From Clostridiales bacterium (GTDB taxonomy: Bacteria; Bacillota; Clostridia; Peptostreptococcales; T1SED10-28), in assembly GCA_007118655.1 (NCBI GenBank), contig SKRE01000168.1, forward strand, positions 1 to 38,959: DNA of 38,959 bases. The letters are read 5' to 3'. Every line of letters begins with the position of its first letter. Position 1 is the stretch's first letter. The notes under the pieces were generated by a model that was given only the letters and a program-made list of their open reading frames with translations, was not told the DNA's origin and searched no databases. Below are positions 7,954 through 16,360 of the stretch, piece after piece. The position numbers and the translations under genes were made by a program.

Positions 7954-8610
7954 ATGAACATAGTAATAGCAGCGAACCGGAGGATTAAAGAAGCAAAAGA
8001 ACAAGGTCCCGTGACCACAGGAAAGGTAAGAGAAATTTCAGCGGTACTTTATAAAAGTATAGAAGATAAAAGCATTGATAATGTCCTGTTCCTTTCAGAA
8101 CAGCTGCTAAAAGAAGAAAGCTGGGCCCTGGGCATCATTGCTTACGACTGGGCTTTTCGGGTTCGGGATCAATATAGCATTGATACCTTTCTGATTTTTG
8201 AACGCTGGTTAAAAGAATATGTCCGGGACTGGGGAGATTGTGATGATTTTTGCACCCATGCCCTGGGAGCGCTCATCGGTCAATACAACGAACTGTTCGA
8301 TAAAATATTGAACTGGACCAAACACCCGGACTTTTGGGTACGCCGGGGGGCAGCGGTATCCCTGATTTATCCAATTAAGAAAAATAAATACGATCAAATT
8401 AATCCTTTGCTGATTTCCGATGCATTACTCCGGGATGATCATTATCTTGTGCTAAAGGGCTACGGCTGGATGCTGAAAGTGCTCTCGCAACAGGAGCCGG
8501 AGTTGGTGTTTCAATATCTTGCACAAAAAAAAGACACCATGCCCCGAGTGGCTTTTCGATACGGGCTGGAAAAACTCAGAAAGGAAAGAAAAGAGATGTT
8601 AATGAAATAG
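7954..8610 (+). CDS. DNA alkylation repair (AlkD-like) protein
   Basis: A 218-aa all-helical protein resembling the AlkD family of HEAT-like-repeat DNA glycosylases, which remove positively charged alkylated bases such as N7-methylguanine. Recognisable blocks are WALGIIAYDWAFR, the WLKEYVRDWGDCDDFCTHAL segment (family W...D region) and PDFWVRRGAAVSLI with the conserved WVRR. The catalytic aspartate is probably in the WGDCDD block, but I cannot assign it with certainty. The track begins at 7909, but ATG 7954 has a clear AAAGGAGGA site 8-9 nt upstream, so the shorter start is used. It stands alone between the chrA terminator and the amidase. Confidence 0.8.
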   Translation: MNIVIAANRRIKEAKEQGPVTTGKVREISAVLYKSIEDKSIDNVLFLSEQLLKEESWALGIIAYDWAFRVRDQYSIDTFLIFERWLKEYVRDWGDCDDFCTHALGALIGQYNELFDKILNWTKHPDFWVRRGAAVSLIYPIKKNKYDQINPLLISDALLRDDHYLVLKGYGWMLKVLSQQEPELVFQYLAQKKDTMPRVAFRYGLEKLRKERKEMLMK

Positions 8611-8731
8611 TTGAACAAGCTGAATACTTTTTTGACGTTAAATGAAAAAAACAAGATGTCGCATTATTCACAACAATATGATAATATATGGGGTACAAGC
8701 GTTCGAATTTAGAGTTCAGGGTAAATAGCAA

Positions 8732-10255
8732 ATGCTTGAAACTATGAAAGAAGGTGCCGGATTGGATGAATCATTAAAAAATGAAAAGCTTATGGAAGCA
8801 ACCATCGATCAAATACATCAATATATGGAAGACAGGGAGCTTACTTCTCGGGAATTGGTAGAGTTTTACCTGAAACGTATAGAAGCTTATGATCAAAAAG
8901 GTCCCAAAATCAACGCGGTCATTAAAATCAATTCCAAGGCTTTAAGTATTGCAGAGGAATTGGATAAAGAGTATAAAAAATCAGGATTGGCGGGACCGCT
9001 TCACGGGATTCCTGTATTGTTAAAAGATAATGTGGATATAAAAGACATGGAAACCACTGCGGGGTCCTTAAGCTTGAAAGATTTTCTACCGAAGGAAGAC
9101 GCATTCATTACAAAACGCATGAAGGAAGCGGGAGCCATAATACTGGCTAAGGTTAATCTTCATGAATTTGCAGTTTGGGGAGAAACCGTGAGCTCCATAT
9201 TGGGCCAAACCATTAATCCCTACGACTTATCCAGAACGCCGGGAGGATCCAGCGGCGGAACCGGAGCAGGTGTTGCATCTAACTTTGGAATGATCGGAAT
9301 AGGTACGGACACGATTAATTCAATACGTTCTCCCGCATCGGCATGCAGTCTTGCAGGCATTCGGCCGACCGTAGGACTTATCAGCAGGGCGGGCATTGTG
9401 CCTTATTCTATTACCCAGGATACTGCGGGACCTATTTGCCGGAGGGTGGAAGATGCGGTGAAGTTTTTGGATGTGATCAGAGGATACGATCCGGAGGATC
9501 CTTTAACGGCGTGGGCTTATGGAAAACAAAGAGGGTCTTATGTACAGCACCTGAAAAAGGATGGATTGAAGGGGAAGCGTATCGGTGTTTTGCGAAGTTT
9601 TTTCGGTAAGGAGAAAGCCCATGAACAAGTAAATCAAGTGATCAATAAACGGCTGCAGGATATTCAAAGCTTCGGTGCAGCGGTTGTGGATCTTGAAGAA
9701 AATATCAATGCTGATCAACTGATTAACGAGGTCAGCGTGCATTTATATGAATTGAAAAAAGAGTTGAATGAATACCTGGAAGCCTTAGGAGCCCGGTCTA
9801 AAGTGGGATCATTAGAAGAAATCATTGAGTCTGGTAATTTCCACAAAGGAATTGAAGAAAACATCAAAATTGCCCAAGGGTTGAGTATCGATACACCGGA
9901 GTATCAGGAACGTTTGGTAAAAAGAAAGCAGCTTAGAAATCACGTAATGGAAATTATGGCAAAGTATGAACTGGATGCCGTTGTATATCCCCATCAAAAG
10001 CGGCCGGTGGTAAAGGTGGGTGAGCCGCAAGTGGATCGAAACGGTGTAATCGGATCGGTCACAGGGTTCCCCTGCTGTGTGGTGCCCGGAGGATTTACCG
10101 AAGCGACTGCGGAGGCTCCCGGAGGAATCCCGGTGGGGATTGAGTTTTTAGCACGGGAATGGGATGAAGCAACGCTGATTGAAATTGCCTATGGTTTTGA
10201 ACAAAACACTTTATGTCGTACACCGCCGATGAATGTACCGGCATTAGAATCTTAG
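8732..10255 (+). CDS. amidase signature family hydrolase
   Basis: A 507-aa member of the amidase signature superfamily (Ser-cisSer-Lys). The lysine is K98 in GIPVLLKDNVD, the cis-serine S174 in PGGSSGGTGAG and the nucleophile S197 in GTDTINSIR. The last motif is GTDTGGSIR in most relatives, so INS in place of GGS is unusual close to the catalytic serine. No signal peptide is seen, so it is cytoplasmic. Such enzymes hydrolyse small amides; the substrate cannot be read from sequence. It lies about 1 kb before the molybdenum hydroxylase/AllFGH island, and an inferred role on an amide intermediate of that pathway is possible but unproven. It is not GatA in an obvious way, as gatB/gatC are absent. 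The start is uncertain: ATG 8732 has a weak RBS, and TTG 8762 follows GAAGGTG. Confidence 0.87.
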   Translation: MLETMKEGAGLDESLKNEKLMEATIDQIHQYMEDRELTSRELVEFYLKRIEAYDQKGPKINAVIKINSKALSIAEELDKEYKKSGLAGPLHGIPVLLKDNVDIKDMETTAGSLSLKDFLPKEDAFITKRMKEAGAIILAKVNLHEFAVWGETVSSILGQTINPYDLSRTPGGSSGGTGAGVASNFGMIGIGTDTINSIRSPASACSLAGIRPTVGLISRAGIVPYSITQDTAGPICRRVEDAVKFLDVIRGYDPEDPLTAWAYGKQRGSYVQHLKKDGLKGKRIGVLRSFFGKEKAHEQVNQVINKRLQDIQSFGAAVVDLEENINADQLINEVSVHLYELKKELNEYLEALGARSKVGSLEEIIESGNFHKGIEENIKIAQGLSIDTPEYQERLVKRKQLRNHVMEIMAKYELDAVVYPHQKRPVVKVGEPQVDRNGVIGSVTGFPCCVVPGGFTEATAEAPGGIPVGIEFLAREWDEATLIEIAYGFEQNTLCRTPPMNVPALES

Positions 10256-10291
10256 GAGACCAAGGACATACTGTAGAGAGTTTAGCATATA

Positions 10292-10318
10292 ATAATAAGG
10301 GTATAGGCTTATTATAAT
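10292..10318 (+). promoter_or_regulatory. candidate promoter with overlapping inverted repeat before the UspA gene
   Basis: TATAAT at 10313-10318 lies 22 nt before the UspA start. It overlaps an 8-bp inverted repeat, ATAATAAG (10292-10299) with CTTATTAT (10308-10315). No convincing -35 box is visible. Confidence 0.35.
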
Positions 10319-10339
10319 ATTAATAAAAGGAGGAAAGAA

Positions 10340-10774
10340 ATGAAAATTTTAGTAGGATATGACGGCTCGGAAAGCAGCAAAAAAGCATTGGAAATGGCAA
10401 AAAAATTGATATCCACTTGTGATGTTTTTAAAATCACGATGATTCATGTAGAACAGCACAGTTCATTAGACTATGCTCCTTTCGGAGGCGTAGTGAAAAT
10501 TCAGGATATGGAAAAAATGGGAGAAGAAGTTTTCGAAGACGACCTTGAAGAATTGCAGGAAGCCGCGAAAAGAATTAATAATGGTGATGTGGAAGTTAAA
10601 ATTATCGAAGGGAATGATCCTGCTAAGGTTTTAGCGGATTATGCCAAGGATGAAAATTATGATCTGATAGTTGTGGGAGCTAGAGGAACCGGCGGACTTA
10701 AAAAATGGAGACCCGGCAGTGTAAGCAAGGCAATAGTGGATAATTGCTGCATAAGTGTAATGGTTGTAAAATAG
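10340..10774 (+). CDS. universal stress protein, UspA family
   Basis: A 144-aa single-domain UspA protein. It begins MKILVGYDGSESSKKAL, the family's first strand and helix, and ends with the ATP-binding signature GARGTGGLKKWRPGSVSKAIVDNC (G-2x-G-9x-G-S pattern), so nucleotide binding is likely. Such proteins act in the cytoplasm in stress survival; the specific role is unknown. RBS AAAGGAGG is ideally placed. It is monocistronic, with a terminator after it. Confidence 0.92.
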   Translation: MKILVGYDGSESSKKALEMAKKLISTCDVFKITMIHVEQHSSLDYAPFGGVVKIQDMEKMGEEVFEDDLEELQEAAKRINNGDVEVKIIEGNDPAKVLADYAKDENYDLIVVGARGTGGLKKWRPGSVSKAIVDNCCISVMVVK

Positions 10775-10788
10775 CATAATTTTGATGT

Positions 10789-10847
10789 GCCTGAAGTCTA
10801 ATCGTCGGATTGCTTGATCGATGAGTAGACTGAGGGCCTTTTTTTTT
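10789..10847 (+). terminator. terminator after the UspA gene
   Basis: GCCTGAAGTCTA (10789-10800) pairs imperfectly with TAGACTGAGGGC (10826-10837), followed by a run of nine T residues. Confidence 0.75.
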
Positions 10848-10890
10848 ATGTTATGCCCTAAGTAAAAAAAATGAATATTAAACTGTGAAC

Positions 10891-10911
10891 CTTTAGTGAA
10901 AAGTACTAAAG
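10891..10911. promoter_or_regulatory. inverted repeat CTTTAGT...ACTAAAG
   Basis: CTTTAGT (10891-10897) and ACTAAAG (10905-10911) are perfect inverted complements. The half-site string AGTACTAAA here (10902-10910) recurs at 11138-11146, just before a TATAAT box at 11158. The shared string makes a regulator site for the following hydroxylase operon possible. Confidence 0.35.
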
Positions 10912-10939
10912 ATATAAAAAACAACAGGTTGTTTTTACA

Positions 10940-11125
10940 ATGGATATATCAATAAAAGTAAAGTGCGGAAAGCTTGCTGTTCAGCCTAAGCTGTCGGGAG
11001 AAGACGCGGGATCATAATCAGAAGACTTAAAAAGAATAGAATTTGGACTTGAAATGTATGAACTTGTTAAAAAATTACCGGGAATATTGTGGGATATTTC
11101 TAAAAACTCTAAAAATTCTCAATAA
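10940..11125 (+). pseudogene. short decayed reading frame with one in-frame stop
   Basis: One frame runs from ATG 10940 for 61 codons to TAA 11125 and is interrupted only by a TAA at codon 26. The halves read MDISIKVKCGKLAVQPKLSG... and ...LKRIEFGLEMYELVKKLPG. I recognise no family and see no ribosome binding site. It may be the remnant of a small gene, or chance. The rest of the 10775-11238 gap holds the terminator, the inverted repeat and the probable promoter of the hydroxylase operon. Confidence 0.3.
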
Positions 11126-11137
11126 AAGTTGTTAAGT

Positions 11138-11163
11138 AGTACTAAAAGGTCTTTTGGTATAAT
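11138..11163 (+). promoter_or_regulatory. candidate promoter of molybdenum hydroxylase operon 1
   Basis: TATAAT (11158-11163) lies 75 nt before the first gene of the operon. No good -35 is spaced correctly; instead AGTACTAAA (11138-11146), repeated from 10902, occupies the region. A missing -35 plus a repeated motif would fit activator-dependent transcription, perhaps by the PucR-type protein downstream. Confidence 0.4.
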
Positions 11164-11238
11164 ATATGTATGCTGAAAATTAAGAATTAACAAAAATAAA
11201 GGTGATATGATTTTATTGAAAAATATGGAGGTGTTTGC

Positions 11239-12072
11239 ATGAAATCCTTTGAATATTTCAAAGTGAAAACCGTAGCAGAAGCAATCAGCCGATTAAGAGA
11301 TAATCCCGACGGCAGTCATATTCTAAACGGAGGGACGGATTTAATTATCCGTATGAAAGAAAACCACCTTCATCCGGATCGGGTTATAGATATTCGTGGA
11401 ATTGAAGGCTTTTCAGATATCAATTTTTCCGAAAAAGAAGGTCTGTTTATTGGGGCCTGTGTTACTTTAGGCGAGATGGCACATCATAAAAGTGTGGTGG
11501 AGCATTACTCGTTGCTGGCCGATGCAGCTGAAATGGTAGGTTCGGGACAAATTCGAAATGCAGCAACTATGACTGGGAATTTATGCAATGCATCCCCCTT
11601 AGCGGACACGGCAACCCCGGCTTTAGTTTTAAACGCCGTGGTGATTGTAGAGGGCTTAACCGGAGAAAAAGAAATTCCAGTAAATGAATTTTTCAAGGGG
11701 GTTCGCCGGACGTCTTTAGAGAAAACCGATGTGGTAAAAGGAATACGAATACCCTACGAAGCAAATTTACAAGGAAGTTTTCACAAGGCATCCAGAAGAA
11801 AAGACGTGGACCTTTCTACAGTTTGTGCCAGCGGAGTAAAAATTGGAGACGAATACCGATTGGCCTTAGGTGCGGTAGCACCGACTCCGATTCGTTTGCC
11901 CCAGGTTGAAAAATTTCTGAGGGGAAAAGAAATCAATCAGAATACGATTAAGCAAGCCCTGGATTTGATCGATGAAGAGATTTCTCCAATCGATGATGTG
12001 CGCAGTACAAAAGAATTCAGAACCCATCTTGCGAAGGTTTTAGTGCAGCGATGTCTTGAGCAAATGGTCTAA
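11239..12072 (+). CDS. molybdenum hydroxylase 1, FAD-binding subunit
   Basis: A 277-aa FAD subunit of the xanthine dehydrogenase / CO dehydrogenase superfamily (CoxM/XdhB type). It passes electrons from the 2Fe-2S subunit to the final acceptor. The FAD signatures are LNGGTDLIIRMKE near residue 31 and IRNAATMTGNLCNASPLADT near residue 108, the counterpart of the family QIRNxGTxGGN motif, followed by a CO_deh_flav_C domain. RBS GGAGGTG precedes the ATG. It is the first gene of a tight FAD - FeS - Mo operon (6 to 15 nt between stop and next start). The organism's second set at 24.8-28.6 kb has the same order. The substrate cannot be assigned from this subunit. Confidence 0.92.
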   Translation: MKSFEYFKVKTVAEAISRLRDNPDGSHILNGGTDLIIRMKENHLHPDRVIDIRGIEGFSDINFSEKEGLFIGACVTLGEMAHHKSVVEHYSLLADAAEMVGSGQIRNAATMTGNLCNASPLADTATPALVLNAVVIVEGLTGEKEIPVNEFFKGVRRTSLEKTDVVKGIRIPYEANLQGSFHKASRRKDVDLSTVCASGVKIGDEYRLALGAVAPTPIRLPQVEKFLRGKEINQNTIKQALDLIDEEISPIDDVRSTKEFRTHLAKVLVQRCLEQMV

Positions 12073-12087
12073 GCGGAGGTGTTGAAG

Positions 12088-12549
12088 ATGAAAATTACAT
12101 TCACATTAAATATGGACGTTATAGAACATGAAGTGGAACCGAATATAACGCTGCTGAAAATGCTGCGGGAGGACTTTGATCTTACGGGCGCAAAGGAAGG
12201 TTGCGGAGGGGGAGAGTGCGGTGCATGCACCATTCTCCTGAACGGCAAACCCGTAGTATCCTGCCTGATGCTGGCGGTACAGGCCGATGGTCAGGAAATC
12301 ATCACCATCGAAGGCTTGGCTCGGGGAGAAGTACTGGATGAACTTCAAAAGACTTTTATTTCCACCGGCGCGCTTCAGTGCGGGTATTGTACTCCGGGGA
12401 TGATTATGACCGCAAAAGGATTGTTGGCGGAGAATCCGGATCCCACACGGGAAGAGATTAAAACCGCATTAAGCGGAAACTTATGCCGTTGCACCGGTTA
12501 TAAAAGAATCATTGAAGCGGTTGAATCGGCAGCAAAAAGCAACGGATAA
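12088..12549 (+). CDS. molybdenum hydroxylase 1, 2Fe-2S subunit
   Basis: About 153 residues with both iron-sulfur motifs intact. The plant-ferredoxin-like cluster uses GCGGGECGACTILL plus a later C in VVSC; the C-terminal helical cluster uses QCGYCTPGM and GNLCRCTGY. It links the Mo site to the FAD subunit. The track start is a GTG inside the GGAGGTG ribosome binding site; ATG 12088, 8 nt after GGAGG, is the better start and gives the normal N-terminus MKITFTLN. Confidence 0.93.
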   Translation: MKITFTLNMDVIEHEVEPNITLLKMLREDFDLTGAKEGCGGGECGACTILLNGKPVVSCLMLAVQADGQEIITIEGLARGEVLDELQKTFISTGALQCGYCTPGMIMTAKGLLAENPDPTREEIKTALSGNLCRCTGYKRIIEAVESAAKSNG

Positions 12550-12563
12550 GGGAGGGATGCGAA

Positions 12564-14879
12564 ATGAAATATGTGGGAAAAAGTATTGTACGGGTTGACG
12601 GAGTAAAGAAGGTCACAGGAGATTTGAAATTTGTAGATGATATAAAACTCCCTAAAATGCTCTATGCCGGGGTGAAAAGAAGTCCGCATGCCCATGCAAA
12701 AATCCTAAAAATCAACACAATCTTAGCGGAGCGCCATCCCGGAGTACGGGCAGTGGTTACGGGAAAAGACTTTCCCAAAAGAGCCGGTCTTTATTTAGCG
12801 GATAAAACCTTTTTTGCAGTGGACAAGGTACGATTTGCCGGAGAGGCAGTGGCGGCAGTGGCGGCGGATACAGTGGAAATTGCGAAGGAAGCGGCGGAAC
12901 TGATTGAGGTGGAGTATGAAGTACTGAAGTCAATCCATAATGCGAAAGAGGCAATGAAGAAGGATGCACCGATCATTCACCCGGCGTTGGGGGATTATAA
13001 AGTGGTTCCTATTTTCAAAACAATTCCCGGAACCAACATCAGCGAGCATTTCAAACTGAGAAAAGGGAATGTGGAGGCAGCTTTTGAAAAAGCATATAAA
13101 ATTTTCGAAAAAGATTTTTACGTTCCCCATATCCAGCACACACCCATCGAAAACCATGTTGCCATTGCACAATTTGATCGGGAAAAGAATTTGACGGTAT
13201 GGGCGAGTTGTCAATCTCCCTATGCGGTTCGTGCGGCGTTATCCGATGCATTTGACGTTCCCCTGCATAAACTGCGAGTAATTTCTCCTGCGGTAGGAGG
13301 TGGTTTTGGTGCGAAGGCAGGAACGACCTTGGAAGGGATTATCATCCCCCTTGCTATGAAAGTGGGGAATCGTCCGATTAAACTCACTTATAGCCGGGAG
13401 GATGAATTTGTCAGCTCCTATGTTCGACAAGCCCTTCACTCAAAATTTAAAACCGCTGTGGATAAAAACGGGAAGCTTCTTGCAGTACAAAACGAATTTA
13501 TTTGGGATGGAGGAGCCTTCACAGAGTATGGGGTAAACATAGCAAAGTCCGCAGGATTTGCCGCTGTCGGTCCTTATGATGTGGAAAATATCCATTGTGA
13601 TTCCTATGCGGTGTATACCAACAATCCTGTGGGGGGACCATACCGGGGATTCGGTATGGCGGAAATCCACTTCGGGATTGAACAGAATATGGATCATATC
13701 GCCAGAGAAATGGGAATGGATCCTATAGAACTTCGAAAAATCAACGCGCAAAAACCTGGGGGGACCACCGCAACCGGTGCGAAAGTTGATGCGGCCTGCG
13801 GATTAGAGGAATGTTTGGACTCCGTTGTGAATGAAATCGATTATCACACCCCTTCGGAACAACCGGCGGATCCTAATAAGGTTCGTGCCAAGGGAGTTGC
13901 CTGTGGAATGAAAGCCCCTTCTATGCCCAATAATGCGGGGTCTTCCGCTGTGATCAGACTCAACGAAGACGGATCCGCCTTTCTTTCCGTAAGTGCTCAA
14001 GATTTAGGTCAGGGGTCGGATACCGCTCTGACTCAAATCGCCGCGGAAGGGCTACAAATTCCTGTAGAGAAAATCACCATCAAAACAGGAGACACAGACC
14101 ATACTCCTTATGAGTGGCAAACCGTTGCAAGTCGAATCACTTATTCTACGGGAAATGCCATTGTCAAGGCTTGTGATGATATAAAAAGTCAGTTGGTAAA
14201 CTTAGCTTCTCAAAAACTGGATGTTTTGGAAGAGGAACTTATTTTGGATGATGAACATGTAGTTTGGGAAAAAGATCCCTCCAAAAGAGTGCCTATTAAA
14301 AGCTTGGCTTTAGGGCTTCAATTGGCCGACGGTTCCGGAATTCACGGACCGATTATTGGGCGGGGAACCTTTGTGCCTGAAGGGGTTTTAAATTTCGATT
14401 CTGAAACCGGATTATCGGAGAAACCGGTGGTGTTCTGGACTTACGGAGCCTACGGCGTGGAGATAGAAGTGGACAAGCAAACCGGGAATATCAAAGTATT
14501 AAAAGCAACAACATGCTTTGATGTGGGAAAAGCAATCAATCCGGAGCTGGTAAAAGCCCAGTGCGAAGGAGCCGTGGTACAGGGACTGGGATCAGCGATT
14601 TTCGAAGAAATTATTATGAAAGACGGCAAATTTCGAAACCCCAACTTTACGGATTACAAAATTCCAACCTCGGGAGATATGCCTGAGATGACCATTAAAA
14701 TTGCTGAAAACCCTCAATATGATGGACCCTATGGAGCCAGGGGGATGGCTGAACCGGCCATGATTCCTGCAGCCCCTTCGATTGTGAATGCATTTTACAA
14801 TGCAACAGGGATTGCGATGAACCGCCTTCCGTTAACACCTGAAAGAGTTGTTAATGCTCTAAGAGAGCATAATAAATAA
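12564..14879 (+). CDS. molybdenum hydroxylase 1, molybdopterin-binding catalytic subunit
   Basis: A 771-aa catalytic subunit: N-terminal a/b-hammerhead domain (about 1-130), then the Mo-binding domains. Moco-contacting motifs are AVGGGFGAKAG (about 248), GGPYRGFGMAE, QDLGQGSDTAL and GARGMAEPAM, with the glutamate of the last (about E728) the expected catalytic base. The Q-containing GGKE(T/S) motif of classical xanthine oxidases is replaced by GAKAG, so the enzyme is not clearly a true xanthine dehydrogenase; purine, pyrimidine or other N-heterocycle hydroxylation is possible. Next comes a uracil-type permease, which argues for a nucleobase-like substrate. No XdhC-type chaperone is in the operon. 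RBS GGGAGGG. Confidence 0.92.
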   Translation: MKYVGKSIVRVDGVKKVTGDLKFVDDIKLPKMLYAGVKRSPHAHAKILKINTILAERHPGVRAVVTGKDFPKRAGLYLADKTFFAVDKVRFAGEAVAAVAADTVEIAKEAAELIEVEYEVLKSIHNAKEAMKKDAPIIHPALGDYKVVPIFKTIPGTNISEHFKLRKGNVEAAFEKAYKIFEKDFYVPHIQHTPIENHVAIAQFDREKNLTVWASCQSPYAVRAALSDAFDVPLHKLRVISPAVGGGFGAKAGTTLEGIIIPLAMKVGNRPIKLTYSREDEFVSSYVRQALHSKFKTAVDKNGKLLAVQNEFIWDGGAFTEYGVNIAKSAGFAAVGPYDVENIHCDSYAVYTNNPVGGPYRGFGMAEIHFGIEQNMDHIAREMGMDPIELRKINAQKPGGTTATGAKVDAACGLEECLDSVVNEIDYHTPSEQPADPNKVRAKGVACGMKAPSMPNNAGSSAVIRLNEDGSAFLSVSAQDLGQGSDTALTQIAAEGLQIPVEKITIKTGDTDHTPYEWQTVASRITYSTGNAIVKACDDIKSQLVNLASQKLDVLEEELILDDEHVVWEKDPSKRVPIKSLALGLQLADGSGIHGPIIGRGTFVPEGVLNFDSETGLSEKPVVFWTYGAYGVEIEVDKQTGNIKVLKATTCFDVGKAINPELVKAQCEGAVVQGLGSAIFEEIIMKDGKFRNPNFTDYKIPTSGDMPEMTIKIAENPQYDGPYGARGMAEPAMIPAAPSIVNAFYNATGIAMNRLPLTPERVVNALREHNK

Positions 14880-14887
14880 GTTCGCTT

Positions 14888-14914
14888 CAAAGGAAAAGAT
14901 TTAATTATCCTTTG
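14888..14914 (+). promoter_or_regulatory. weak hairpin between hydroxylase 1 and the permease
   Basis: CAAAGGA (14888-14894) pairs with TCCTTTG (14908-14914) around a 13-nt loop, without a T run. It may slow transcription between operon parts or have no role. Confidence 0.25.
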
Positions 14915-14981
14915 GTCCCACGTTCACAGCAAAGGGGGTGGCAAAGAAAGAATTATATTTATTTAATGAGGAGGAAGATAA

Positions 14982-16235
14982 ATGAGTGAAGTTAGAAAAG
15001 AAACGGAAGACATGGAAATTGATGCTGACTTTGTAGCAGCATCGGACTTATCCGGTAATTTCAGCAGGGGTCAACAGGTATTTTTAGGTTTCCAACATAC
15101 CCTTGCAATGTTCGGCGCCTGTATTCTTGTGCCCCTGTTAACCGGTTTAAGTGTTTCAGCTACATTGTTTGCAGTTGGTGCAGGTACTTTAATTTTTCAC
15201 TTCATGACCGATCGAAAAGTTCCGGCATTTTTAGGGTCATCCTTTGCTTTCATCGGCCCGCTGATTATAGCAGGAGAACAGGTTGGATTACGAGCAGCTC
15301 AGGGCGGTATTATTCTAGCGGGTATTACATATATTCTGGTAGGATACCTTATGGAATTAGCGGGACCTGAAAAGGTGAAGAGAATTTTCCCGCCCGTTGT
15401 TACCGGACCGATTATTATGATCATCGGATTAAGTTTAGCCCCGATCGGTATCAATATGGCCAGTGGACACTGGGGTGTGGCACTGATCACACTGGGAACT
15501 GCTATTATTGTGAATATTTGGGGTAAAGGCATGATTAAAGTCCTTCCGATTGTCATCGGATTGGCAGCGGGGTACCTTGGTTCCCTGGCCTTTGGATTAA
15601 TTGACGGAACACAAGTGGCAGAAGCTAGTTTAGTCGGGCTTCCCGGTTTTACACTTCCGGAATTTAACTCCACGGCGTTATTATTGGTGGCACCGGCGGC
15701 AATCGTTTCCATTATTGAACACTTTGGTGATGTACTTGCTATTGGAAGCACCATCGGAAAAGACGTCAGAAAAGATCCCGGAATTCCAAGAACCTTTTAT
15801 GGCGGAGGAGTAGCAACAATGCTATCCGGTTTCCTTGGCGGACCTTCGCTTACAACCTATGGTGAAAATGTTGGGGTGTTGGCATTAACAAGGGTGTATG
15901 CAACCTTTGTCGTAAGTATGGGAGCGGTATGGGCTATTGCTTTAGCCTTTATACCGAAAATCGAAGCAGCTATTCATACGATTCCCGTACCGGTAATCGG
16001 CGGAATCTCAGTTCTTCTTTATGGTATGATCGCAGCCGTAGGTGTTCGTACGGTTGTTGAAAACAAAGTAAACTTTACAAAATCAAGAAACTTGATAGTA
16101 GCATCGGTAATCCTGGTTCTTGGTGTTGGGGGAGTAGGATTCCAAATTGGGGATATTGAGTTCAGTTCCCTGGTTATTGCAGCGGTATCCGGTGTTGTTT
16201 TAAACCTTGTTCTGCCTGGCGGAGAGGTAAAATAA
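14982..16235 (+). CDS. uraA: NCS2 nucleobase permease, uracil (UraA) type
   Basis: A 417-aa membrane protein with the NCS2 fold, about 14 membrane segments. The key substrate-site motifs are of the uracil type: SIIEHFGDVLAIG and TTYGENVGVLALTRVY, closely like E. coli UraA (EHIG..., TYGENIGVMAITRVYS). Xanthine permeases such as XanQ carry a different motif in place of YGENxGV. The C-half (VPVIGGISVLLYGMIAAVGVR) also follows UraA. It most likely imports uracil or a related pyrimidine by proton symport. The unusual point is its place between a molybdenum hydroxylase operon and a PucR-family regulator, not next to upp or pyr genes. A relaxed specificity including purines cannot be excluded. RBS GAGGAGG. 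Confidence 0.9.
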   Translation: MSEVRKETEDMEIDADFVAASDLSGNFSRGQQVFLGFQHTLAMFGACILVPLLTGLSVSATLFAVGAGTLIFHFMTDRKVPAFLGSSFAFIGPLIIAGEQVGLRAAQGGIILAGITYILVGYLMELAGPEKVKRIFPPVVTGPIIMIIGLSLAPIGINMASGHWGVALITLGTAIIVNIWGKGMIKVLPIVIGLAAGYLGSLAFGLIDGTQVAEASLVGLPGFTLPEFNSTALLLVAPAAIVSIIEHFGDVLAIGSTIGKDVRKDPGIPRTFYGGGVATMLSGFLGGPSLTTYGENVGVLALTRVYATFVVSMGAVWAIALAFIPKIEAAIHTIPVPVIGGISVLLYGMIAAVGVRTVVENKVNFTKSRNLIVASVILVLGVGGVGFQIGDIEFSSLVIAAVSGVVLNLVLPGGEVK

Positions 16236-16290
16236 TTACAGACCGGCAATATCAAAAAGTGCATAAAGCCATCATTTAACTGTTTTAATA

Positions 16291-16322
16291 ACAAGTATCC
16301 ATAAAATCTTATGGATACTTGT
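16291..16322. promoter_or_regulatory. perfect 14-bp inverted repeat before the PucR-family gene
   Basis: ACAAGTATCCATAA (16291-16304) and TTATGGATACTTGT (16309-16322) are perfect complements around AATC. Adjacent ATAAC (16286) and GTTAT extend the pairing with a small bulge. There is no T run, so an operator for the regulator encoded 39 nt downstream is as likely as a terminator of the permease transcript. Confidence 0.6.
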
Positions 16323-16360
16323 GTTATCATTAGATAAACATTTGAGATGAGGATGATTCT

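Noticed and set aside
11100-11238. Possible molybdenum cofactor or purine riboswitch before hydroxylase operon 1
   Set aside because: I looked for a structured leader but saw no recognisable conserved core or terminator/anti-terminator pair.
15299-15754. 151-aa minus-strand ORF opposite the permease
   Set aside because: Antisense shadow of the permease coding sequence.
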